Notes: generated from the sequence alone by a model not told the origin. A DNA stretch of 64,000 nt from Rivularia sp. T60_A2020_040 (GCA_015272215.1 JACYMD010000063.1:62001-126000); one strand, 5' to 3'. Shown: positions 27,337 through 35,680, counted from the first letter of the stretch. Program-made: numbers and translations.

Positions 27337-27912
27337 TTACGGATTTACAATTCGGATAGTTACTTCACCACCAGTAAATGTTGTACCCTGAGCAATATTA
27401 GAAGTGGGGAAAGTAAATTCAAAACCTGCTGAAGCTTGTTTGTAATTTGTACCAGTACCATTTGTCGCACTTTCAATATCTCCTTCAATCACAGTCATTC
27501 TGACCGGAGTACTACTTCCCCCTCCAATACCAGTTGAACCTGGGCCTGTAAGAGTATCTTTGCTCGCAGTAACTTCAACATCTGGGTTAGTTGAACCACC
27601 CCAAATTTGGTATAAAACAGGAACTGTTTTGGTCACTGTTAGATTTTCCGATCCAGTCGGGGTTTCTGTTGACAAAGGTGTAATACCTGCTCTTTCATCG
27701 TAACTTCCTGCATCTTGATCTACAGACCTTCCTCCTTGTAAATCTTGTTGGCTAACAATAAATTTCAAGTCGGAATATGTACGTAGAAAAATTGCTGGAG
27801 TTATTTGTACCTCTACTGGTAAAATTGCGGATTGTGCATGAACAGGTGCTGCAATCATCGCACTACCCAAAGCTGCTGCACTAGCTGCAAAAATGCCTAG
27901 AATCTTCTTCAT
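27337..27912 (-). CDS. Pilin-like major subunit candidate
   Basis: A 191-residue secreted protein. The signal peptide MKKILGIFAASAAALGSAMI is followed by cleavage near VHA-QS. The mature protein is rich in Gly, Thr and Ser, has no cysteine, and ends FTGGEVTIRIVNP, the type of C-terminal strand found in usher-assembled and DUF4402-like pilins. A strong ribosome site, GAGGAG, lies 8 nt before the ATG and is the best in the locus, which suits an abundant subunit. It is the first gene of the four-gene minus-strand set, followed by a hairpin. An Ig-like beta-sandwich completed by donor-strand exchange is the working model. Confidence 0.68.
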   Translation of the reverse strand: MKKILGIFAASAAALGSAMIAAPVHAQSAILPVEVQITPAIFLRTYSDLKFIVSQQDLQGGRSVDQDAGSYDERAGITPLSTETPTGSENLTVTKTVPVLYQIWGGSTNPDVEVTASKDTLTGPGSTGIGGGSSTPVRMTVIEGDIESATNGTGTNYKQASAGFEFTFPTSNIAQGTTFTGGEVTIRIVNP

Positions 27913-28364
27913 TTAAAATCTCCTCGGAGTAAGTAATGTCAATTTTGAAATTTTGATAAACTCTCTGTTTATGACTTATCCAAATTAATTTGTTAAAGGG
28001 ATGAATAAAACCTGAAGAATGAAGTTATCAGTAGTATAAAAATACAGATACCTGAATTTATTTATGGAGCCAATATTCCGGTATAGTACTTTTAATCAAA
28101 GGTTTTTAAAAACCATAACTTTAGCTTCATGCTTGAATTAAGCGGTTTGATAGATATTCCCTGATAAGTCCGAGAGTAAGGAAAAACGAAATTTGGTTAT
28201 CAAGACAATCAGATTAATTAAAATATTTGATTTTTTTTACACATCACCTCCTTTACTGATTAATTTAAAAATTTGTAAATTCATCTCGTTTACGTAAGTA
28301 ATTAACTTTGACGCGACAATTCATAAACAAGACTTGGGAAAGATGTTTATTAGCAGCCGTTTTG

Positions 28365-28490
28365 AAATTTACCTGGCGCTTTGTTACCGCGTCTACACAG
28401 TCAAAACCCGACGACCTGAGTTTAACCTTGATGCAGGTGTTAGTCCGCCTTAGCGAACTTTGCTTGTGTAGTAGCGGTTTAAACCGCCGG
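28365..28490. repeat. Dispersed CTGGCG...CTACACAGTCAAAACCCG compound repeat, copy 3
   Basis: Starts TTTACCTGGCGCTTTGTTACCGC and continues CTACACAGTCAAAACCCG. A second module follows with GTCCGCCTTAGCGAACTTTG, then TGTGTAGTAGCGGTTTAAACCGCC. Related to 1364-1453 and 7508-7574. Confidence 0.65.
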
Positions 28491-28513
28491 ATACCTTTAA
28501 AAGATCCTCTAAA

Positions 28514-28573
28514 AAGTCGGGTTTTTACTATAAATATCGGTAACATCAGAAAACAGTCATAAAAACCCGACTT
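28514..28573. repeat. AAGTCGGGTTTTT hairpin repeat
   Basis: AAGTCGGGTTTTTAC and TAAAAACCCGACTT separated by about 30 nt. Same family as 21507-21570. Confidence 0.75.
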
Positions 28574-28823
28574 CTGTTATTGTTGTCCAATTCACATTAA
28601 TTTATTCATTGCTTCGTAACAGGTTTACATCAAGAATGTAACCTTTACCCCTAAAAGACAACTTCAGTGAGATTATGGAATTACGCAGCGAATAGATAAA
28701 AATATTTTCAGTAATAATACGTGATTATTATGTAAAAGATGATTTAAGTAATTTGGTAGTTGACAGTTGACAGTTGATCAATGATTCCTTGATGCTACAA
28801 GTCCTCCAATTGATCCGTGGTTC

Positions 28824-28853
28824 AATCCAAAATCCAAAATCCAAAATCTAAAA
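28824..28853. repeat. STRR-like (AATCCAA) heptamer tract
   Basis: AATCCAAAATCCAAAATCC-type heptamers end within 20 nt of the histidine kinase ATG and replace any normal leader. Confidence 0.65.
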
Positions 28854-28871
28854 TTGAATGACCTTTGTACC

Positions 28872-30287
28872 ATGTTTCAAACAACTCGTCGCCGTCTTGC
28901 TATTTGGTATACTGCTGTAACGGCTGTGTTATTGCTGGTGTTTGCTAGCGGTGTGTATCTTTATTTTCGCAATACTTTGATTGAGCGGATTGATGATACT
29001 TTAAACCATGTTGTGGAAGTTGTAGAGCGATCGCTAGTTTTTGAAGCTGTAAACTCGAATCAAGCTCAATTTCATGTAAATGTGGAAGCAAGTTTTCGCG
29101 ATAATACCGACAGTACAGAAGACGATCGCATTGATTTAGAATGGTTTAGCCCCACTGGTAAATTACTTTGGTCAACTTTATCCGAACCTTTGAATATTCC
29201 GATTCATCCCAATCCTATGGGTGAAACTGTGCGGGTAGATAGAAGGGATAAGGAGATGGGGAGAGAAGGGGATGGGGAGATGGAAACTGTTTCTCCGATA
29301 GTATTGCGACAAGTTACTCAAAGAGTACAAGTTGGACGAGAAGTTTTAGGATATTTGCGGGTGAGTCATCCTTGGTTTGAAGTGACAAAACCGAGTCGTC
29401 AGTTAATTGTTGATTTGGCTTTCGGTATTGGTTGGATGCTGCTTTCTGTGGCTGCTAGCGGCTGGTTTCTTGCGGGGTTAGCAATGCAACCTGTACGAGA
29501 ATCTTATCAACATCTCAAGCAGTTTACCGCTGATGCTTCTCACGAACTCAGAAGCCCGATAGCATTAATTCAAACTAATGTCCAAGTTGCTCTGAATGAG
29601 TTGGAAGTAACTCAAGCACAAGGAACTAATGTAGAACATTATCAACAACAGTTAAGAATAGTAGAACGATTAACGCAGCGTCTTGGTAAATTAGTCAATG
29701 ATTTACTATTTTTAGCACGTCAGGATAGTGGAATTACTGCTTACGAATTTTCTGATTGTCCTATAGATGCTTTGCTAATGGAAGTAGTTGAAGAACAACA
29801 ATTATTAGCTGCGGAAAAAAATATTACCCTTTGTTTGAAATTAATTGAATCTCCTCAAACTGAAACTAATCCCGAATTGCTTGATGATTGGTTTTCTTTA
29901 ATGGGTAATTGGGAACAATTAGTACGTTTATTTACTAATTTGATTAGTAATGCTTTACGCTACACCCAACAAAACGGCAAAGTAGAAGTTGAATTAATGC
30001 GTGTGGAAATTACAAACCGCTCCCTACTGCAAATAAAGGTAAAAGATAACGGTATTGGTATTCCATCTGAAGCGCTACCGCGTTTATTTGACCGTTTTTA
30101 TCGAGTAGATCCAGCACGTAGTCACGTTTCAGAAAATACTTTTACTAAAAATACTGCTGGTTCGGGTTTAGGATTAGCTATCTGTCGGGCAATTATTGAA
30201 AATCATCAAGGAGTTGTACAAATTGAAAGTATTTTTGGTAAAGGTACAACAGTTACTGTCACTTTGCCAATTGCTCTAGAGACTTAA
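28872..30287 (+). CDS. Membrane sensor histidine kinase
   Basis: A 471-residue kinase. Helix 1 is at about 12-32 (WYTAVTAVLLLVFASGVYLY), a periplasmic sensor spans about 33-175, and helix 2 is at about 185-205. The H-box is FTADASHELRSPIALIQTN with the phospho-acceptor His. The N-box is LFTNLISNALRYTQQNG, the G1 box VKDNGIGIP, the F box LFDRFYRVD and the G2 box GSGLGLAICRAI. The layout resembles cyanobacterial RppB/NrsS-like kinases, but no response regulator gene is adjacent. The sensor loop includes an in-frame purine-rich repeat (29239-29283) giving RRDKEMGREGDGEME. A TTG at 28854 is in frame, but the ATG at 28872 fits the family start MFQTTRRRLA. Confidence 0.9.
   Translation: MFQTTRRRLAIWYTAVTAVLLLVFASGVYLYFRNTLIERIDDTLNHVVEVVERSLVFEAVNSNQAQFHVNVEASFRDNTDSTEDDRIDLEWFSPTGKLLWSTLSEPLNIPIHPNPMGETVRVDRRDKEMGREGDGEMETVSPIVLRQVTQRVQVGREVLGYLRVSHPWFEVTKPSRQLIVDLAFGIGWMLLSVAASGWFLAGLAMQPVRESYQHLKQFTADASHELRSPIALIQTNVQVALNELEVTQAQGTNVEHYQQQLRIVERLTQRLGKLVNDLLFLARQDSGITAYEFSDCPIDALLMEVVEEQQLLAAEKNITLCLKLIESPQTETNPELLDDWFSLMGNWEQLVRLFTNLISNALRYTQQNGKVEVELMRVEITNRSLLQIKVKDNGIGIPSEALPRLFDRFYRVDPARSHVSENTFTKNTAGSGLGLAICRAIIENHQGVVQIESIFGKGTTVTVTLPIALET
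29239..29283. repeat. GGAGATGGGGAGA repeat inside the histidine kinase gene
   Basis: AGATAGAAGGGATAAGGAGA then TGGGGAGAGAAGGGGATGGG, in frame. It is the complement of the CTCCCCATCTCCCCATCC tract in the intergenic repeat at about 7593-7621. Confidence 0.65.
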
Positions 30288-30513
30288 TTATTCACAGTGA
30301 AAATGTTTCAAGTAGCCTATATAAATTATTTCTCGTGACAGATGTACATGAGTAACTGTACCTATTAATGTGGTTAACAAAGCTTGAAGAAAATAATCAA
30401 TTGTTAAAAATTAATGCCCCTAATCATTAATGAAAAGGACTACTAGTTTACTTTTGATGATAATTTCTTCAGCAATAATCTATGTATAAAAATCATAATT
30501 TCAGGAGGGTTCA

Positions 30514-31380
30514 ATGCCGATTAATTTAAGAGAAGATGTTGCATTTATTATACTCAAAAAAATCAAGGATAGCGGTTCGGGAATGCACAAAATAGGCTTC
30601 ACAGAAACCGATTTTACTGGTAGAGGATTAACGGAAAGTGACTTTTTAGGTCATTTAGATTATCTCAATCAAAAGCAGTATATTAAAGCTGAATTTTCAG
30701 GTAATGCATATGCAAATCAGGAAGATGTTCCCAGTGCAGTTAATCCAAAAGAGTTTGATTTAAGAGTCGCCAATACTTTCGGTGCTGAAGATGGGCCTCT
30801 TCCTCATTTAATTGCTTTTGAAAAAGCAGAATTGACTGAAAAAGGACAAAAGTTATTAGAAAAAATGGAGCAAAATCCTCCTCAAGATTTAGATAAAGGA
30901 CCAAGTACTCAAATTGCAACCAAAGATATGCCTTTCTTAGAAAAGGTAATGCTAAAGAGCGGTTTAAATGATATCTTTGATGCTAGAGATATGACAGAAA
31001 TGGTATTTCGTGTGATGCGTGACTTGATGACTACGGAAGCAGCTGATCGCGTTGCTGAAGAATTACACGAACCAATAGAACCTACCAAAGATAAATCCCT
31101 ACAAATGGAAATTGTAGAGCTTTGGAAAGATACAAATCCGATAGTCGGATTTTTGAGTCGGGTTCGTCCACCTTGGCAAGGTCCTGGTATCTTTAAAATA
31201 GACTCTGACCGTTTCTTATTCCGAGTTGCAAATGAAGGTGGAATGCCAATAGATGCAGACCGTGAGCAAGTTGTCAAGGCTGTTTTTTCTGCCACAAAAG
31301 ATGAGTTATCACAAGAAAGAATTCAAGAAATAGCTAAATGGCTACCGGATAAAATTCTTCAATTGTGGCAAGAGGCTTAA
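30514..31380 (+). CDS. DUF2267-domain protein with winged-helix-like N-terminus
   Basis: A 288-residue soluble protein. The first 115 residues look like a winged-helix fold (LREDVAFIILKKIKDSGSG, LTESDFLGHLDYLNQKQYI, AELTEKGQKLLEKM), a pattern seen in other cyanobacterial proteins of unknown role. From about residue 150 two DUF2267-like helical halves follow (DMTEMVFRVMRDLMTTEAAD and DREQVVKAVFSATKDELSQE), separated by a linker with RVRPPWQGPG. The ribosome site CAGGAGGG is strong, 6-8 nt before the ATG. The first half hints at nucleic-acid binding, but nothing shows a target. The protein stands alone and is convergent with the TPR gene over a hairpin repeat. Confidence 0.72.
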   Translation: MPINLREDVAFIILKKIKDSGSGMHKIGFTETDFTGRGLTESDFLGHLDYLNQKQYIKAEFSGNAYANQEDVPSAVNPKEFDLRVANTFGAEDGPLPHLIAFEKAELTEKGQKLLEKMEQNPPQDLDKGPSTQIATKDMPFLEKVMLKSGLNDIFDARDMTEMVFRVMRDLMTTEAADRVAEELHEPIEPTKDKSLQMEIVELWKDTNPIVGFLSRVRPPWQGPGIFKIDSDRFLFRVANEGGMPIDADREQVVKAVFSATKDELSQERIQEIAKWLPDKILQLWQEA

Positions 31381-31387
31381 TGTTAAG

Positions 31388-31412
31388 AGATTTTAGATTT
31401 TAGATTTTGGAT
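31388..31412. repeat. STRR-like tract
   Basis: GATTTTAGATTTTAGATTTTGG directly after the DUF2267 gene stop. Confidence 0.55.
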
Positions 31413-31442
31413 TAAAAAGTTAGAAGTTAGGAATCCTCAATC

Positions 31443-31503
31443 AGAAGTCGGGTTTTTTGGAAATATCTCGAACACAATCATAACTATGATAAAAACCCGA
31501 CTT
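31443..31503. terminator. AAGTCGGGTTTTTT hairpin between convergent genes
   Basis: AGAAGTCGGGTTTTTT pairs with AAAAACCCGACTTT and sits between the stops of two convergent genes (31380 and 31519), so it can serve as a bidirectional terminator. Member of the dispersed family at 21507-21570. Confidence 0.6.
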
Positions 31504-31518
31504 TCGTTAATTTAAAAC

Positions 31519-32637
31519 TTATTTTTTCGACATTGGGGCTTTTTTCATCATTTGAGTAACTCTATCCCTTAGTAACACTTCTTTTCTAGTATCTTCTAGG
31601 GTTTTAGCTAAGGTAATTGCTCTTTCATAAAAATTACCAGCGGTAGAGTAATTACCTACTTTCTCGTATAGTTGAGCATAGGATTCAAAGGTATTTAATT
31701 CTTCCTGGGGGTTGCGTAATTCTTTGGCAAGCGCCAGACGTTTTTCTAATAAGTCAAAAGCACGATTGTACCGTCCTACCGAACTATGAGCAGTTACTAA
31801 TCCATCAATTGCTCGTAGTTGATTAAGATTATCTCGTGCTGTTTTGGCAATTCTGAGAGCGGCTCCATAAGTACCAATAGTGTCTTGATAAGTACTAACA
31901 GCACTGTAAGCTTCACCTAGATTATTAAGGGTGTTTGCTTCACCGATAGGGTCATCAACTTGTCGGCGGTAATTAAGAGCATTTTTGTAAAATTTAACTG
32001 CTTTATTATAATCTCCTAATCTTGCTGCGGCTAATCCTAAATTACTCAAAGATAGTCCGTAACCTTCATTACTCTTAAGGTTTTGAGCAATTATAAACGC
32101 TTGTTCAAAAGTTTGGGAAGCAGTTCTAAATTCGCCTTTTTGTAGCAGCAGGGTACCGATATTATTTAGCGCGAAAATTTGACTTTGAAAGTCCTTGGTG
32201 TCGCGAGCGATCGCCAAACGTCTACGAATTGCATCTTCAGCTTTTTTATACTGCTTTAACTGTACATAACCTTTACCTAAAAATTCATAAGTTAAACCAA
32301 GTGCATTCAAATCACCAATTGAATGATAAATTTCTAATGCTTGTAACAAAGACTTAACTGCTTTATCGGGATTTCCCTCGATATTTTGTCTTTCAGCCAA
32401 ACGTAATAAAGTATCTGCTTCATCTCTCGATTGGAGCAAGACTTTTCCATTAATCGACGGACGATGCAGTTGTTCAGTAATATCAGTAGCACTGACAACT
32501 GTAGGACTTAACAAGAAACAAAAGAGTAAAAAATAAAAACTATGATGCAGTTTCCAAGGCAATCGCTTGCCAACATTATGGGATATTGATGATTGAAATT
32601 TAGCTTTTGCTAGTAGATTCCACAGTTTCATATTCAT
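31519..32637 (-). CDS. Secreted or membrane-anchored TPR protein
   Basis: A 372-residue protein with a hydrophobic signal or anchor at about 32-49 (FYFLLFCFLLSPTVVSA). About seven tetratricopeptide repeats of the long (kinesin light chain/TPR_12) type follow, for example IGDLNALGLTYEFLGKGYVQ and NEGYGLSLSNLGLAAARLGD. Such repeats form a superhelical scaffold for protein contacts on the outer side of the inner membrane. The C-terminus is basic (MKKAPMSKK). No enzymatic domain was seen. A sigma-like factor gene lies upstream on the same strand, with an 88-nt gap that could allow joint transcription. Confidence 0.8.
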   Translation of the reverse strand: MNMKLWNLLAKAKFQSSISHNVGKRLPWKLHHSFYFLLFCFLLSPTVVSATDITEQLHRPSINGKVLLQSRDEADTLLRLAERQNIEGNPDKAVKSLLQALEIYHSIGDLNALGLTYEFLGKGYVQLKQYKKAEDAIRRRLAIARDTKDFQSQIFALNNIGTLLLQKGEFRTASQTFEQAFIIAQNLKSNEGYGLSLSNLGLAAARLGDYNKAVKFYKNALNYRRQVDDPIGEANTLNNLGEAYSAVSTYQDTIGTYGAALRIAKTARDNLNQLRAIDGLVTAHSSVGRYNRAFDLLEKRLALAKELRNPQEELNTFESYAQLYEKVGNYSTAGNFYERAITLAKTLEDTRKEVLLRDRVTQMMKKAPMSKK

Positions 32638-32725
32638 CTAAATTTTCCGTGAAAATAAATTTTAAGTAAAAGAATTTACAGAAAAGGAAATAATTACCAG
32701 CAATAATCAATGAGTATAAGTATTT

Positions 32726-33364
32726 TTACGCAGGTACGGGCTGAAGGAAATTTTCACCCAAATATATAGCACGGACATCTGCTGGTAATTTTTCTTCTAG
32801 CATACGATAACCTTGTTGGAGAAAATTTGCTACTTGATTTGGAGAAATTGCTTCACCTTCAGCTTGTAAATAAGCCGCAATTCTGGTTTCACTCCAGTGG
32901 AAAGTTTGAGCCATTAACACCATCAATCGTAACATTGGTGGTAATTGATCTAATGCTTGCTCTACGTAGCACCACAGCGGTGGAGAAGTCGTCTTCAAGG
33001 AATAATGAATGCTTTCGGTGGGTGGTAGTTCCGTTTCATTGATACAATAAGCAGTCATATTAATCAGCCAGTTTTGTAAAGTCAGAGCTGGAGTACCTGG
33101 TTCTGTACTTTCTAGATTAACTGCTCCGATTTGGTAGTAAATATGCCGCCAAGTCATCGCAAATAAATAATCGGCTTGTACTGGCGATCGCGCTGAATGC
33201 ATAATCAAGGTGTAGACTATTGGACTGTATCGGCAAAAAATTGCTGTAAAATACCTTCCAGCGTCTGGATGCTGACAAAACAAAGCGATCAATTCTTGGT
33301 CACTTTTATGGAACAGTGACTTGACTAAGGGATGGTTAGATTCTGGGAAATGAGGAATTTGCAC
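32726..33364 (-). CDS. Sigma-70-like factor (ECF-like), cyanobacterial
   Basis: A 212-residue protein related to the sigma-70 family. The first half (SDQELIALFCQHPDAGRYFT, SPVQADYLFAMTWRHIYYQI) matches the region 2 layout, and the second (LDQLPPMLRLMVLMAQTFHW, SETRIAAYL) matches region 4 with a helix-turn-helix. The basic residues that normally melt and read promoter DNA are fewer than in true ECF factors, so it may be a divergent or modified factor. The start is GTG at 33364. The partner anti-sigma gene is not adjacent. It is divergent from a VOC-like membrane protein gene 200 nt away. Confidence 0.65.
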   Translation of the reverse strand: MQIPHFPESNHPLVKSLFHKSDQELIALFCQHPDAGRYFTAIFCRYSPIVYTLIMHSARSPVQADYLFAMTWRHIYYQIGAVNLESTEPGTPALTLQNWLINMTAYCINETELPPTESIHYSLKTTSPPLWCYVEQALDQLPPMLRLMVLMAQTFHWSETRIAAYLQAEGEAISPNQVANFLQQGYRMLEEKLPADVRAIYLGENFLQPVPA

Positions 33365-33564
33365 AGTCTTTTTTGGTCTATGTTGCTAGAATTATTTCAG
33401 AAATGTATATTTTTTCTTAATGGCATAATATCTTGGTGTTGATTGATTTAGTACGAAATGTTTGATTAAAAGTTTTCATACAATATAAGATAAGCACGAT
33501 TTTTATTTAAGTCCGAATTGACAAAAACGAAAAACAATTTTCTTATATATTTATTAATTTGTTC

Positions 33565-34149
33565 ATGGTTATACCAATTGACTTGATAGCTTACCTGTTT
33601 ACTCCGACTACTCTAGGTTCTTTTCTGCCATTGGACAGTTTGTTCTCCACTCAAGGCATTATGGTGATGCTGCTAGCAGCTTATGCTGGTGCAATGTGGA
33701 TGTTTCTTACCAGCGCTCCCAAGGTACATACTGTGATGGTGTCGGATTTGGAAATTGCTAGGGATTTGTACGAAGGATTATTAGATTTACCGGCAGCGGA
33801 AGTACCTTTGCACTATTATTACAATTATGAACAAACAATAGGTGCTACAGGGATTGATCCGATGTATTTAGGTAGCAGCCCTACTTATGCAACTAGGATG
33901 AATGCAGCTACTGAAGGACTGTGGTATCAATTGAAGAAAAATACTCAATTACACGTGATTACTGGGGCTAATTTAGGCAGCAAAAATCAACAGCGTCACG
34001 TATGCTTTGACCGTGAGTGTCTGGAAATGATTTTACTACGAGTAGAAACGCGGGGTTTAAAATTTAAAATTCGTAATCGCAAACCGTTGAATTTTTTACT
34101 CAAAGATTACGAAGGGCGTGTTGTGGAAATGGCTGAAGTAGCGAATTGA
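33565..34149 (+). CDS. Membrane-anchored VOC (glyoxalase-fold)-like protein
   Basis: A 194-residue protein with a hydrophobic N-terminus (PLDSLFSTQGIMVMLLAAYA, about residues 24-48). A soluble domain follows whose opening KVHTVMVSDLEIARDLYEGL is the first beta-alpha unit of the vicinal oxygen chelate fold, and HVCFDRECLEMILLRVETRG starts a second half. VOC proteins include dioxygenases and glyoxalases. The metal-binding His/Glu set is not fully visible, so no reaction is assigned. The gene starts at the ATG at 33565; a TTG two codons earlier is also possible. It is divergent from the sigma-like gene. Confidence 0.68.
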   Translation: MVIPIDLIAYLFTPTTLGSFLPLDSLFSTQGIMVMLLAAYAGAMWMFLTSAPKVHTVMVSDLEIARDLYEGLLDLPAAEVPLHYYYNYEQTIGATGIDPMYLGSSPTYATRMNAATEGLWYQLKKNTQLHVITGANLGSKNQQRHVCFDRECLEMILLRVETRGLKFKIRNRKPLNFLLKDYEGRVVEMAEVAN

Positions 34150-34160
34150 ATTCAACTAAT

Positions 34161-34190
34161 GTAGAGACGGGGCGTATTGCTACGTCTCCA
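34161..34190. repeat. TAGAGACG...CGTCTC palindrome, copy 2
   Basis: GTAGAGACGGGGCGTATTGC followed by TACGTCTCC. Related to 3570-3597 and 51819-51843. Confidence 0.5.
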
Positions 34191-34243
34191 GCAATCCCAA
34201 ATCACGACTTGTTAAGCTGCTACGCATTTAATTTGTATTTGAG

Positions 34244-34309
34244 TGGCGGGCAAGATGCCCGCACTACAAGAGTTTGATATTCTCGTCTTATACAATCTAG
34301 CTGCACATT
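34244..34309. repeat. GCGGGC...GCCCGCACTACAA repeat, copy 2
   Basis: GGCGGGCAAGATGCCCGC then ACTACAAGAGTTTGATATTC and a tail TATACAATCTAGCTGCACAT. Close copy at 21795-21863. Confidence 0.65.
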
Positions 34310-34333
34310 AGCTTATTTCGATTCAACAACCCA

Positions 34334-34807
34334 TTACCGACTAATTTCAAAAATACATTCCAACCTCTTAACCAATTGCTCCGCTAAATCCAATAAATCT
34401 ACAGCATCGCTTTCTGAACCAAAACCCCGATTATGAGCATAACTAGCGCTTTCTACTAACATAGTTTTAATCGCAAATACTCGATTTTCTGCTTTAGAAA
34501 GCCTGAGACAATCTTCTAACTGAGTCGCTATTTCTTGTAGTGATTTACCTTCTGACTGCTTTCTGACGGTGACAGCTAGCCAATCATCACTTTCTAGAAA
34601 AGTAGTAACGGATTCTACAAAATTGGTTTGAGTAACTTCATCTTCATCCCACTTTTCTAACCAATCTCCATCAACATCCTCAGCATATAAATAAGCTGCT
34701 TCTAACCCATATCTAACTATGTCATTTTGTAATTTTTGAGCTGCTTCTACAGATTCTATAAACTTATCTAATCTTTTTTGAGTGTCAATTGACATTTGTT
34801 TAACCAT
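34334..34807 (-). CDS. Hypothetical helical protein, 157 residues
   Basis: A soluble, acidic, all-helical protein (about 157 residues, or 153 from the second ATG at 34795). No family was recognised. Visible segments are an N-terminal helix QKRLDKFIESVEAAQKLQND, a central DWLEKWDEDEV patch, and a C-terminal helix LLDLAEQLVKRLECIFEI. It has no signal peptide or membrane helix. Neighbours on the same strand are another unknown gene (178 nt upstream) and repeats. Codon use is as in nearby genes. Function unknown. Confidence 0.6.
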   Translation of the reverse strand: MVKQMSIDTQKRLDKFIESVEAAQKLQNDIVRYGLEAAYLYAEDVDGDWLEKWDEDEVTQTNFVESVTTFLESDDWLAVTVRKQSEGKSLQEIATQLEDCLRLSKAENRVFAIKTMLVESASYAHNRGFGSESDAVDLLDLAEQLVKRLECIFEISR

Positions 34808-34842
34808 TCTGACTCAAAGTACTAAGAAATCTTGCTTTCAAA

Positions 34843-34905
34843 CAGTTATCAGTTGCGACGGCGTATGTTCAGAGATCAGGTAGAAAGCATATTATTAGAT
34901 TATTG
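34843..34905. repeat. CAGTTATCAGTTGCGACGG repeat, copy 1
   Basis: A 62-nt unit starting CAGTTATCAGTTGCGACGGC and ending GCATATTATTAGATTATTG. About 80% identical to 52935-52997. Followed by short CTGTCCACTGTCCACTG tandems (34945-34975). Confidence 0.65.
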
Positions 34906-34984
34906 TTGAGTGTATGTCACTACGTGCCGCGCTGCGCTACACTGTCCACTGTCCACTGTTTACTGTTTACTGTTAAACAATTCG

Positions 34985-35680
34985 CTAAAAATTAAATGTT
35001 AAATAAATACCCGTTTCAAGATTATCGCTGTTATACAGCGTTACATTAACTATTCTGTCTACAAAATCAGTCACACCCGGATTGTAACTTAATAGTAATC
35101 CTTTATCTATATTCCAGAAGCGCAAGGTGGATTCCCAATTGTGAGATTTATCTTGAAAAAATTCTTCACTTAAGCTAGTGAGTTGAACGCAAAGAGATTT
35201 ATCATACTTACTACTTACAATTATATCAGTCGCCATTGAAAGGTCGGCAATATATCTTTTTACAACAGTACCTCCACGACGTTCAATATTATTTACAATC
35301 GATGCAATTAAATCAGCGTCTTGGGCAGAAAATTCACCAGACATTAACTTTTGTCTCCAAATGTAAAATTTAGAGTCATTTTCGTTGAGCCATTTAGGGA
35401 ATAGGTAGCTGTACCAAAATTTCAAACTCGGTTTGAGAGAATTAAAAGCTTCTTGCTGTTCTTCGTAGGTGGGTAAAGATTTGACTCTTAGCCAAGCTTC
35501 AGCATCTCTTATTACTTGTTCTAAAAACAAAATTACAAATTTCTTAGCAGTTAAGGAACCAGGTTTTAAGTCTTTTACCCAACGGTTTATTTCATCTAAT
35601 CTGCTTGCTAAATTTGGTTCTACTGTAGATGCTTCCGTTATCAAATATTTTAACCTATTTTTGATATCTTTTGCTTGCAA
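34985..35680 (-). CDS. Hypothetical protein, 231 residues, possible nuclease-like core
   Basis: A soluble protein with no recognised family. The first 140 residues are helical. The C-terminal part has the strand-rich segment ATDIIVSSKYDKSLCVQLTS followed by NWESTLRFWNIDKGLLLSYN. An Asp on one strand and Gln on the next (D..Q.T) recall, weakly, the PD-(D/E)xK nuclease-like core. That resemblance is only an impression and no activity is claimed. The start is TTG at 35680 with GAGGG 10 nt upstream; no better in-frame ATG exists. lysS lies upstream of it on the same strand. Confidence 0.55.
   Translation of the reverse strand: MQAKDIKNRLKYLITEASTVEPNLASRLDEINRWVKDLKPGSLTAKKFVILFLEQVIRDAEAWLRVKSLPTYEEQQEAFNSLKPSLKFWYSYLFPKWLNENDSKFYIWRQKLMSGEFSAQDADLIASIVNNIERRGGTVVKRYIADLSMATDIIVSSKYDKSLCVQLTSLSEEFFQDKSHNWESTLRFWNIDKGLLLSYNPGVTDFVDRIVNVTLYNSDNLETGIYLTFNF

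Larger units (their letters stand above)
27913..28871. other. Repeat-rich intergenic region upstream of the pilin-like gene
   Basis: Should hold the locus promoter near 28030-28060 (TATACT on the minus strand at 28033-28038, with no convincing -35). It also holds a compound dispersed repeat (28365-28490), an AAGTCGGG hairpin (28514-28573) and a STRR tract (28824-28853). Open frames across 28265-28562 are repeat sequence. Confidence 0.55.

Noticed and set aside
28265-28562. Open frames on both strands upstream of the histidine kinase
   Set aside because: They read through dispersed repeats and a hairpin whose relatives elsewhere are non-coding.
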